Shown here: piece after piece, positions 12,201 through 22,987 of the stretch
Position numbering within the stretch: the first letter of the stretch is position 1
How the letters are laid out: every line of letters begins with the position of its first letter
Origin: Syngnathus acus
Taxonomy: Eukaryota > Chordata > Actinopteri > Syngnathiformes > Syngnathidae
Reading direction: 5' to 3'
Assembly (NCBI RefSeq): GCF_901709675.1
Contig: NC_051094.1
Coordinates: 3,127,001-3,191,000 of the forward strand
Length of the DNA stretch: 64,000 nt
The notes under the pieces: generated by a model
Databases searched by the model: none
What the model was told of the DNA's origin: nothing
Seen by the model: the letters and a program-made list of their open reading frames with translations, nothing else
Position numbers and translations under genes: made by a program

Positions 12201-13469
12201 CGAGTAGACCTGCTGGTCCATCTCAAAGGACTGGCCGAGGACCTTGAAGGAGACACCCATTTTGTGGTACTCCTTCCGGAAGCCGCTTATCTGCTTGCGG
12301 GCAAACTCGCCCACGGTGGCGTTCAGTTGCAGGGCGCTGTCGTCCATCCTCTTGGTGAAGGCCTTGAAGCCGTCGATCTTGCTCTCCACCTCCTGGAAGT
12401 CGAGCGGCGCCGCCGGCGTGCTGATGGTGAGGAAGAAGTTGGCGCCCACCATCTCGTCCTTCTCGGCCTTCCTCTTGCCCATCTTCCAGGCCTTGTCGTC
12501 CGTGCTGCAGGTGAGAAAGTGCTGGAAGACGTCGCAGCGTGCCAGCACCGGGTGGCTGGTCATGTGGTTCATCCACCAGATGAGGCCCTTCCGCCTCTTG
12601 GAGATGAAGTCCTCCTCAAAGCGCCCCGTGGCTTGCTTCTCCGGGATGTGTGGCACCGAAATGACGGGGAACTTCTCCACCAGCCGGGCGTATAGCCAGT
12701 CGAAGTGCTTGTAGCGCCGGTTCACCTGCTCCTGTGTGTGCGTGGGCGTCAGCTTGTACGACATGTACGACTTCATCCCTTTGAACTTGGTCTGCTTGGT
12801 GGGGTCGTCTATGGTGCAGGTGAACGGGTACGGGTTCTCCTGCCACTGGGGACCGTGCGGGCCCATCGCCACGCAGATCTTATCCCCGTCCTTCACGAAA
12901 CCCGCCGCCTCGCCCAGCACGAAAGCCTCTCCTCCGGACTTGACAAAGGTGGAGAAGCGGTTCAGGTTCCGGCTCACAGTCGCCGAGCCCTTGGGGTGCT
13001 GACCTCTCGCCATGGAGGATGTGGACAACCTGTAGGTGGACGCCCCGTTGCTTTCAAAGTCCCGGTATCTGCTTCCAGCGGTGCCCGGCTCGTCCGCCAC
13101 AGTGGAGCTGTCATCCCAGTCGTCATCCCAGTCATCGTCGCTGCCTGGACTGGGCTGCTGCTGCTGGGAGATCTGTTGCTGCTCGGGGCGCGGGAAGGAA
13201 TGGTCCACTATCGCCGTGGATGATGGCACGTTGGCGTAGCGGGACTCGGGTTGCGTATCGACGGACGTGTTGTTATTGTTCCCCCGCAGAATCTCCACGT
13301 AGGAGGCTGGGAAGAGCCCCCTCTCGCCTTTACTATTCGTGCCCTCCAGCCAGCCATCGATGTCCTGCTCGCTGTATAAACTTACGATCTCGTTCTCGCG
13401 CACCGACACCTCACCGGGATTCTCCGAGTTAAAGTCGTAAATGGCCCTGGCCCGGAGGAGCGCCGCCAT
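8956..13469 (-). CDS. snx18: Sorting nexin 18 (SH3-PX-BAR membrane-remodelling protein), complete, two exons
   Basis: The CDS joins 13469-12038 and 9203-8956, giving 1680 nt and 559 residues. SNX18 binds phosphoinositides and curves or tubulates membranes in endocytosis, endosome-to-Golgi traffic and autophagosome formation, working with dynamin and AP-1 in the SNX9/18/33 family. An SH3 domain (about 1-62) holds the ALYDF-like motif AIYDF. A Q-rich linker follows, then an acidic tryptophan stretch [10 protein letters not shown] (about 111-120). The segment [14 protein letters not shown] (about 162-175) matches the SNX18-type amphipathic region. The PX domain (about 210-321) contains [13 protein letters not shown], the phosphoinositide-binding face. 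The BAR domain runs from about 345 to the end at LHKYD. The linker and C-terminus match SNX18 better than SNX9 or SNX33. The start at 13469 has a strong Kozak context (gaccATGg) and gives the family N-terminus. An in-frame extension up to 13673 is open but resembles no SNX N-terminus, so I treat it as 5' UTR. Orthologue identity is certain; snx18a versus snx18b cannot be decided here. Confidence 0.96.
9204..12037 (-). other. snx18 intron (2.8 kb)
   Basis: GT-AG intron on the minus strand. I see no second gene. Near 9971-10000 there is a GGGA-type purine tract and at 10130-10148 a run of 19 C. The exon 1 reading frame stays open for about 340 bases past the donor, to a stop at 11697, which is noted separately. 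Confidence 0.85.
12038..13469 (-). CDS. snx18: snx18 coding exon 1 (SH3, linker, PX, most of BAR)
   Basis: This exon is 1432 nt and ends after one base of a glycine codon. The donor on the minus strand reads AAAG|gtaac. It holds residues 1-477 and the first base of 478, so nearly the whole protein is in one exon, as I recall for mammalian SNX18. The high GC content comes from coding sequence. Several long opposite-strand open frames between 12244 and 13432 are shadows of this exon. Confidence 0.96.
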
Positions 13470-14214
13470 GGTCGGAATGAAGCAGGGCGAGCAGTAGAAG
13501 GGGGCGGCGGGTTGCGATCCGAGCGGCTGGCCGGAGCCGGAGCCCGTGGGGTTAGAGAGCAGCGCAGCGGGCAGTCTCAGCGAGGAGCGAGCTCTCCCTT
13601 TCAGCCCACCACTAATCAAGTCCAAGTCTGTATTCACGCTTCTTAAAACGGCATGCACCCTTCTTAGCCCCAAAGACTGTACAGGAAAATAAGCGTTTTG
13701 GTCTCCCGAGGGTTGGCTGCTCCTCGCCTCCGTACTGCGTTCGATCCTCTTCGGACGCTGCCTGCTGCCTGCTTGGAGCTGGCGCCCGCGCTGGCGGTGG
13801 CGCTGCTCAGCAACAGCAAGTCATCCAGGCTGTGTAATCGAAGGCGGAGCTGTGAGCCCACTCACGCCACAAGACAGCAACAATCAATCACCCCCCCCAC
13901 ATCAAAAGCGTTTCTGCCACCAAAAAGAGAATATCATCCTTCATAAAATATTCTTTATGACAAATATTGGCGACCCCCTCCAAGTCCGTTGAGCCTTCTT
14001 TAATATCCTTAAAACATTGATTATTTATTCATTTGTCCAACATAAACCATTTTGTAAGGCTCGCACAGGGCAAATAAGTTTAATATATCTACTTAACCAT
14101 AGGTAACATTTGGTAAAAGACAATAATGTCAATAATGCTGATAACGTGTATATGTCTATAAACAATGAGGAAACCGTTCCAAGGTTTCGCGTAGTGGCAT
14201 ACCTCAGATAGACA

Positions 14215-14228
14215 CTGCCATCTTGTGG
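14215..14228 (-). promoter_or_regulatory. CTCF-like motif, reverse
   Basis: The minus strand reads CCACAAGATGGCAG, a strong match to the CTCF core CCASYAGRKGGCRS with a single deviation at the fifth position. Confidence 0.4.
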
Positions 14229-14730
14229 TTATCTGTAATTTTGCATTCGTTGTATTTACTACCACCGCATACCGTTTACTTGCAAACATTCCACATTTCT
14301 ACTTATCACTATTACAATCATTAAATGATTATATATATTGTTAGCCTGCTTGTTTAATCGCCCAATCACACAACAAAGGTAAATATTCGTCACTAAATGA
14401 TGACAAAACTCGGGGGAAGAAACAAGAGAAGCGTTTTGAGTACCAAAGGTAGAAATGCGAGTGTCAGCCCATTTTACCATTACATGGACTTTGTACTGTC
14501 TGTCAAAGTACTTTGGATGTCATCTTCCTACCTGTGTGGGTACAGTATTACGTCAAAGTTCACCGTAGATAAATGATTTTAATTGTATTGTTTCGTTCAG
14601 CTCATACTCACATTACACTTACATGTGCTAGTAACCATTTCCTTGAGTACAAATACATAAAATGATTTTAAAAAATGATTGGAATTCTTTCTCGCTTTCC
14701 TATCAAATCACAATATCGTCGCCATGTGGT

Positions 14731-14744
14731 TGATCACGTGATCA
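14731..14744. promoter_or_regulatory. 14-bp perfect palindrome centred on an E-box (TGATCACGTGATCA)
   Basis: A CACGTG E-box is embedded in a perfect palindrome about 385 bp upstream of the arl15 start codon. Such sites are bound by USF, MITF/TFE and MYC-type bHLH-zip dimers. The position fits the arl15 promoter, but the transcription start is not visible. Confidence 0.5.
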
Positions 14745-14751
14745 CGCTCCG

Positions 14752-14759
14752 TGACGTCA
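14752..14759. promoter_or_regulatory. Consensus CRE (TGACGTCA)
   Basis: A full palindromic CREB/ATF site lies 8 bp after the E-box palindrome. Paired CRE and E-box sites are common in proximal CpG promoters. Confidence 0.55.
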
Positions 14760-15127
14760 CCACAGAGGCTGAGTCGATTTCCTCATCAAGCCAACCAACC
14801 GGAGCAACAATCCAACCGTTCTACTGTGCGGGACAAAAAAAAAAAAAAAAGCTGCGAGTGAGCTCGAGTGCGTGCTCCAGGTGAGGAAAAAGCCCTCCGA
14901 TCGATTAGCGTTACCCAGCCGGGACGTCGCTGCCTAGTTTCGGCGTGCTTACAGGCGGAGGAGACGGTGAAGCAAAGCCCCGAGTGCTAGCCCACTGAAG
15001 GCTGTTTTTTTCACACCCTACTGTGGCTTGTCGGAAGGCGACGTGTTGCCTGGAAGCTCATTTTCCAACATTTTGAACATTTTCCTCAAAGTCTGATCGT
15101 CTTGCTGGAACTGCACAGCGGCTGTAC

Positions 15128-15139
15128 ATGGATTATCTG
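15128..15139 (+). CDS. arl15: arl15 coding exon 1 (four codons, MDYL)
   Basis: ATGGATTATCTG is followed by the donor gtgagt, phase 0. The frame is also open upstream to an in-frame TGA at 15074-15076 and reads K-S-D-R-L-A-G-T-A-Q-R-L-Y before the ATG. This resembles human MSDLRITEAF-LY, but AAG (15089-15091) stands where the human ATG would be. The rest of this exon, back to an unknown start, is 5' UTR. Confidence 0.85.
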
Positions 15140-18100
15140 GTGAGTACATTTGTCAAAATGGAGTGGCATTGCTGCTTTTCTGTCCCCCGTGCAGTTATGA
15201 TATCGCTTTTTTGACATTGCTGTCGTTTGTAAGAGGGGTCGCCCAAGTATGCTGGCTGGAACCACAGTGGGGGGGTCCTTATGCTAATGAGCTAACCAAA
15301 ACATTCAGCGTCAAAAGTGTTCCAAGGTATCAGGTCATGCTTTACGTTTGCTCCATGCTGCATGCTGCATTTGAGGGGAACTGTGGATCGGATCTTGATC
15401 TAACTCCCGAACCAGCCCCTTGTGCTCTGTTGTTTACATTTCTTCTCAGTGGAGTGAGATACGTGCATAATTAGTTTCGTGACCACGCTCAAAACGCTCA
15501 ACACTATAGAAATGCGTGGAAATGGTGAATTGGCGTAGCGCCTTCCCACGCTAAAGTGTCTTGCTCAAGGAAACTTCAGAATGATTACAGGGCAGGGGAT
15601 TGAACCCACCACTCTTCCACCGAGTCAATAATCTGTTGAAACAGTGCAACAATAGAGTGGAAAATAATAACAGACATTGTTGTTGACATCCTTCAGGGTG
15701 GGAAGATGCAGAGGATGTTGGCCACTCATTGTTGTCAGATAGCTTCAAGCCAGATTCACATGCAAGCAATCTAAATCTTTGTGATGCCCATCCATCTATT
15801 TTCTATTAGGCTGGTCCTCATTTTGGCTGCGGGTGAGCTGGAGACTAGCCCAGCAGACTTTGGGCGAGAGGCGGGGTACATCCTTGACTCGTCGCCAGTC
15901 AGTCGTAGGACAAATATAGGCAGTTTTCAAGAAAATCGGATTTTACACAATGAGATGTGTTGAGAAGTATGCAAAGTACCAGGGAGAGAGACCGTGTTGC
16001 CAATCTTGTTCATATGCGGAAGAACTGAATGTTCCCGACTGTTGATAATAAAGATTGAGATGTTTTTTAAATTTATTAAAAACCCATTTTTTTGTGGAAT
16101 ATTTGATATGTCCCAGACACATCAAGACTCCCCCACGTAAATTGAGTTTGAGACCCCTGCTCTAGTGCTTCTCGGGCTCCCTCTAGTGGTACGCGCAAGA
16201 ATCACTGCAAAATACTGTTGCCTTGTATTTCACGTTTAGTGTTTAATTCATATATTTGAGAACTGTTTGTGTCCAAACATACATTTTGGTCAAATACAAC
16301 ATACACAATAGCGAAGAAAGAAAAAAAACATTAAATTTTTTTAACACTTGACTTTTTTTTTTCTTCTGACATGGTTGTAAGATCCCAAGTAGCAAATACT
16401 GTGTTGTTGTATGGAGAATTTAGAATTTTTGCTGGGCAAAGTATTAAAAGGGCCACACGACGTTGCAGTTTTCAGAGAGGCATTTGCTGCTAGCCGTTGC
16501 CACGATACAGCTTTTCTAAATTCCAAGTCCACCGAGCGGCCCGACACGCCCTGGCAGCGCACTGGACGCTTGTCTAGTGCGAGAGGGAGCCAGCCGATGA
16601 CAGTGCGAAGTACGACTAATCGGGAATGTTTGCATGCTTGATTCACACCACTGGCATTATTTGTGCTCACAGTCCCCAGGCGATGATTTTAAAAAGAGAT
16701 GGAAGCACATGATTGATCTGCTCCACAACCTTCTGTACTTTTTAAAACATGCAGAAAATAAATAAGATAAGAGCGCTTAAGAGTTTGTGATTGGAGTGAT
16801 AGATAGAAAGGTCACACTGAAAGAGACAGTATGAATTTTTGATTTCCTTTGACTCGTCTTTTTTTCTTCAGTCATTTTTGCCCTTGATAGTTAAACCATA
16901 AAGCCATTCAGTAATCCATCCAACCCCAATTTGAGGCACACTACAGTAAATGGATAACGCCTCCGTTTAACTTTGAACATCCACGAAGGAAACACGGCAC
17001 GATAGTTAAATGCTTTCCAGAGGTCATTTATTTTAGCCACATGACTGCTCCTTGTATTTCAAGGTGAAATCTTATGCTCTGCCCATAAGCTGCAGGAATG
17101 CTTTGCTCCACAAAATTCATCTAAGGTCCAACAGTCAGGTCAACCTCCAACGTATTTATTTGTCACAGCATTTTTTAGCAATAAAGGCAGCGGAATAAAC
17201 AAACAAACTTGGGTGTATGACGTGGAGCATTCTTAAAGTCAACCCCAACATTTTCTTTACAAGATACATTAATACGTTGTATGTGCCCCCAACAAGTCAT
17301 TCTGATTAATATTGTGTTTGTGGAATTTGAGTTAAGCTGCAAAGTTTTGATCCATCTCAGAGGGCGGCGGCCATTTTGCCACTTGCTGGCGACTGACAAT
17401 GACATCACAGTTGCCAGTTCACAACCAATCACGGCTCACCGGTGTATCCCCTTGGCGACGGGACGAGACGATAGCGAACATTCCCAAGTCGGCAATAGCT
17501 GTGACCGTGGCTTGACGGCTGAGCTGAACCAGCACCTTCTTGAGTCCCCACGCGCCCACTGCAAGCTCCAGTCTTCTTTTGTCCTCCTCACACACAAACC
17601 GATACATACATCTAGGTTGGACATTATGGAGTGCGTGGGTGTGTAATGGTGACTAATCCAATTTGTGTTCTTATTCTGGATTTGTAGTTGTCACCGAGCA
17701 CCTAATCTCCGTGGCAAGCTCTCGCTCACCGTTCCTCCTGATCGTTTTATTTATTTTGCATTTGTCATGAATGAAAAAGGCGAGTAAACACAAGGGAAGC
17801 CGGCAACCAGGCAGCCCAGCGCCGGACTCGTGATCATCGTCCATCCATCCGTCCGTCCGTCCCTCCGCATCCATCCATTCACTCACTCAGGGAGGCTTGG
17901 CTTGTTGCCGCGGGTTACGCCTGTTGCTGAGCGCAATGTCGGAGCACATGCAGGTCTCCCTTGCCTTGTGCAGAATCGGACTTTACAGGGTAAGAAACAT
18001 TCCTAAAAAAGCTACGGTTGTCGCGTCAGGTGGATTTTGTAATGTCGGGCGTCCTGGCTCGTTGTGAATTTGGGGATGTTCGCTTTTGAAGCAGGCAGGC

Positions 18101-21100
18101 CAACTCTGGCTGCTGAATGGAGCGTTTGCTGCCTTTCATGTATGCCTGAGGAGGAGCCAGGAGATGTTCGACCGACCGAGCTTCCAGCTGCTCGCTCCTG
18201 TTATTCCCAAAAGCAAGGGTGAGGAACCTTAGTGGTTTGATATGCCACCACTGGCTATCGGCTCTCCATCGGTGCCTTCAATCGATCTGGAGAATCAGTT
18301 AAAAAACGAGAAATCATTGGACCAATTTCAAATGAACGCGAGCGTCGTAGCACCTCTCGTCTCACACATGACTCACCCCCCTCAGTCGCAGCACAGACGA
18401 ACGTTGCCTTATTATTCCGAGGCCTCTCTCCGTGTCGTGTGCGTGGGCAGATGCGCTCGGTAAAGTTGACAACCTCCGATGCCGCTTGTAGTCGTCCTCT
18501 CGGTGGGCGCTAGATTTGACTGAGCCGGTGGTTTGGTAGATGATGTGCGTTATCAGTTGTCGTTTTTTTTCATTGTGATTGTCCCGTCGTGGAATGGAAA
18601 TGGGTTTTGCCATCCCAAGTCAGAGTCACGTAATGCGCAGGTATTATTTTTGTTCACTTGCGGTCACGTTGTGAGCGTGTCGGGATAGGTGAGTGACGTG
18701 TGTGTCAGTCAATGAGATTGTGATGAAATGAGTGTCTGCTTGTTACCTGGCCAACTGTTGCCGGGTGTCAGTTGCGGGCCAACAGTGTTGCCACTACATT
18801 GTGCCGGCCGGGGATTGTCGACTTGCTCTTGTGTCAGCAAATTGTGTGTTGCAGTTGACGGATAGCACTTTTATCTTTGTGTTTACGTGTGGCACATTTC
18901 CAAACTTTGGACATCCTCAGTCCTTTCCAGATTGTTTCCTCCCGCTGTGGCGCTTATGTGCTACTTCATTTCTCTCTGTCTATACTGAATATTGAGGTGG
19001 ACAGCAACTGTGCATAATTGTGGTCGGATTGTATTCATTCGCACTCATCCTTGTTAAGACTTGGCAAGTTGGCACAACAACTTTTTGGACATGTCTGGCC
19101 TTCTCCTTTTCAGTTTGATCTGCAATGCGGTCCAGTCACAATGTTCACTCCAAAAGTGTCACGTTGAAGTGCTAAAAGTACTTTTTCACTACGTTGTGTA
19201 ACTGTCAAACTAACGTGCCTTTCCCATTCCGCTGCTTCTGTTCCGAATTTCTCACAGCCGCTGCGGCTAAAAATCCCTTCGCCTAATAACACCAATGCAT
19301 TTGATATTTCGAACCCAAAGCGTTCCATCCAGATTGCACTCAATTCGGTCCGATTCTCAAGGGGTTAATGGGTGCCTATTAGGCACGTGGCGGTCACTTC
19401 ATTATGCCATTAATGGGCTGGAAAATGAGCCCAGCACCCTCCCTACTGGAATCCGACAATCTCAAGGCTTCCCTGAAAAACAAACCCAGTGGAGTGTGCA
19501 AAGCGGAATGGCCCGATTAAAGCGAAACTTCACCCCGGAAATTGCACGTGGCGGCGGCGGCACCTTACAGCGGTTAAGCTGCTGGAGCTTCTCAAAGTTA
19601 AATGAGGACATTTTCTACGATGCGTATCCTATCTTACGTTTTGTCATTGTAATCAAACGAGCCGGCTAATTCATATCGTATTTGTCTCCAAGTAAGCAAA
19701 TCGAGCAGTGAGTTCATAAATATTGCAGGCAGTGTCACTGATTTATGCACTTTAAGATTACTCCTGTAAATAAGACAGAACCGAACTAGGGCTGTCGCTA
19801 TCAAATGTTCTTCGAATCCTTTATCCTATGGATTATCCCATCGATTAATTGGATACAAAATGTATGATCAAAACATTCCCTTTCTTGTTGTACTCTACTC
19901 ACTGACCTTGTAAGCTAAACAGTGACTGTAAACATTTTTGTAATGTGTTTTTATCAAGAGCTCGATTTCCCGTTGCATCTCACTATTGCGCTTCAGAAGC
20001 AATGTGGACGACAAACAGCCTCGTGTTTACTGTGGAGCAACTCGGGAAGTGCTATTTTCGGCTCCCTTATCGGTATTTGGTGCAATCCCCTCATCTTATT
20101 ATAAGACTTTATCTTAAGGTAGAATGACATGAACTTTGAACGTGTCAGAAGTCTACACTGTATACATCAAATATACAAAGGTGTCTTTAGGTTGGGGTTT
20201 GTGTTTCCATAGCTGTAAACTGGGCCTTATATTTGCAACCTGCTTCCTTCCGTCCTTTTCTAAAGCAGGATGGGAGCAGCCGAGCCGGCGGGCCACCCCC
20301 GGGCGGGCGGGCGGGCGGGGCGCGCTTGAAAATGTTGATTGAAAAGGTCACTCGCTCGCTATCTCGTATTGGTTTCCTTCAACCTGAATGCCGAGCTTTA
20401 CTGCTTTGTTTTGTTGCGTCAAGGCGGCTTTTCGGAAGGAATTCTGGTCAGCCTGTTTGGGGAAACAAAAGGAGTACTTCCTGTTTGACGGCTGACAAAA
20501 GCGGGCCACATCGCCTCGGAATTTGTGAAGTTTGTATACCAGGAACCGGGGCGCCACAATGTACGTGTTAAAGTGAGCAACAAAATATTCCGTGATTTGC
20601 AACCAAATATGATCATTCGAGCAATCTGACAAAGTGCCACGTTACACTCCAGTAGGGTCCCTTTGAGTTGACACGGAACAATCGGAACAGATATGCCGAT
20701 TGCCGTCGCTTTGTGTTAATGAACCAACAACTGAGCGTAATAATGTTTCTGGCAGGTCATTTTGTATAAATGCTCGTTGTAAAACGTCTGCTTCGGTGAT
20801 TGTCGCTTTACGGAAACATGTTGCTCCAGATATTGCCGTAAGCCAGAAAGTGATAAACAACTCCGAAAACGCTTTGTCAAGGAGTGACACGGATGTGGCA
20901 ATATGTCCATTCAATATCTGAAAACGTGTCGATCAAATACATCTCTGCCTAGCATCTCTCTGATGCTAACACTCCCCTCCCCGACATGCTTGAGTCGTCG
21001 CTGAGCTTTCCACACCTCTAGTGAGAGGTGCTAGCCGACAGTTAACAGGCGTCTGGACGTCATCTTCTCACTTGGTCCTGTATCAGAAACTCCAGTCTAA

Positions 21101-22951
21101 AGAACTAAAAATTGTTTTTTTATTCAGCAAAAATAGCCCTTTAGAATATTGAACTTTATGAAATCATACAATAATGACACAAAGACCATATTAAGTCGAT
21201 TTTTGCCTTTAGTACAGACGTATCGATATGCATTGACGTCTCAGTTCCTTAGGAAGATGCAGTAAGTCGCTCCTCACAGAGGATAAAGAATGCAAATAGT
21301 CTGTCAACATGTGTTGCTGCACCATTCAATTGCTTCAAAGGTCCCAAGACAACAATGCTAGTCATTAGCCTGTCATTAAGATGAGCTTGTAACAAAAATG
21401 ATGACCTTTTGGTGGGTCACGGATCGCCACAGCGCGTTACTCGCATGATTCGCGTGGCACAGTTTGAACGCCCTTGCGATAAAACGAGCTTTTGTTTTAA
21501 CATGTGAAGAGGCGTCTTTTTGCACGAGTCAAAAAAATTCATTTTCCCACCGAGCTCAGGGCCTGAAGCGTCTTGTCATATGCTTAACCAGAGATTATGG
21601 TGATAAGCGAGCGGGTCCAAGAGTCCAATAGTAATCCAAGTCTTGGGGCTTCTTTTTATTTGTGCTCTTTTTGGCCGCCAGCCATTGCCGGAAGTCTTGT
21701 GACCTTTTTTGCAGTCGTGCATCAGTTTGGACTCCTTTCTTTAAGAATAGCATTTATTTCTTTTGGGTGACAGTTGGCTTGCATAAACAACAAATTGGTG
21801 TTGCAAACTGATTAGGGATTCAGCAAATGTGCAGGGCAGCTTCACAACACAGATAGTGCCTTCATGTATGTAAACTGTTTGATTGAATCTGGTAAACCTC
21901 TTTTTTTTTTGCACAGCAAATCTGCATTCGGCACTTTGTGGCATTCTTGTGGTCAAGTCAAAAACACTCAGTCCATTTGTGCTATATTTGGAGGAGCAGA
22001 GGATTGTGGATTAATGTTCATTTGTGGCAGACACACAAAAATATGAGATTAAATTTTGGTTCAGATCTTCTTATCCAATCCACATTAATCTGTCCCACAC
22101 ATGGAAATAGTATCTCCAAAAGCTGAATTCAATCAAATATGGAATTTGGGGCCATTGCATAGTCATTATGAAATATCGGCACTGCAATTGCAGCAGGGTA
22201 TTACCAAAGGGACTCCAACTTGACAATCATGCTCCAATTACTATTCCTGACAGCTCTATTTTCAATAAAGATGCCGTTCGGTCGGGGTCCCAGAAAGAGC
22301 AATGGCGCCCTCTACTGGTACGTTCCTTAAAAGGTTTAGTTGTCTATCAATGGTGCGTATTTGATTTGTTTAAGCATGTTTGCATGACGCTGTTGTACCG
22401 CAGCCAAACTGTTCTTGAAAGCAGCTCTCATCATGTCATGGGTGGAAAATCTTGCAGTTATTCAGTGGAAATGCAGGATGGCTTGCTCCCAGATTTATTT
22501 TGTGATTTGGATTTTTCAGATTGACTTAAGTATTTAATTTCACAATTAGAAACCCAACTATTGTATCCAAGCAACAAAATAAGTCGTCCATTTTCTGTAA
22601 ATTTGTCCCCTTTTGAGTAAAGGGTGAAATTATTTCTTTTGTCCTCTGGGTGGAGCCAAATAGTTGCTCATTAGGTGTCGAATCAGGCAAGTCAACTCTA
22701 GTGATGACACGTTTCTGTTCCTTGCAAGCTCATCATCTATTTGATTGATTCCTTGCCCGAGCAGATATATATATGACTGAGTTTTGTTTTCATGAGAAAT
22801 CGGAAAACCGTGCGGCCACTTCATGGCAGATTCAAAGTGGAGTGTTTTCGTGCTATCTGAGACGGACGGATGTGTGGCAACCGGCACATCAAAGAGGCCC
22901 ACATTTCAGTAAAATCACGATCTAGTTTTATTGTACGCAGCCCTTAGCACC

Positions 22952-22987
<36 letters not shown>

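Larger units (their letters stand above)
13470..15127. promoter_or_regulatory. Head-to-head intergenic and promoter region between snx18 and arl15
   Basis: The two start codons are 1.66 kb apart on opposite strands. The snx18 side (13470-13900) is GC-rich and would hold the snx18 5' UTR. The minus strand there has a splice-acceptor-like ttttcctgtacag just upstream of 13674, so a further non-coding snx18 exon is possible. The arl15 side (14700-15127) has the E-box palindrome and CRE listed separately and a run of 16 A (14835-14850). A CTCF-like reverse motif sits at 14215-14228. I see no HSPB3 coding sequence here, although HSPB3 lies between these genes in human. Confidence 0.7.

Noticed and set aside
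12223-13432. Several long open frames overlapping snx18 exon 1 in other frames (up to 172 codons)
   Set aside because: They are shadows of a GC-rich conserved coding exon and show no independent family features.
13470-13673. In-frame N-terminal extension of snx18 starting MGLRRVHAV
   Set aside because: The family starts at the SH3 domain, and the ATG at 13469 has the strong context. The extension has no resemblance to SNX proteins.
13900-14700. Looked for HSPB3 between snx18 and arl15, as expected from human synteny
   Set aside because: No alpha-crystallin-domain frame is visible on either strand.
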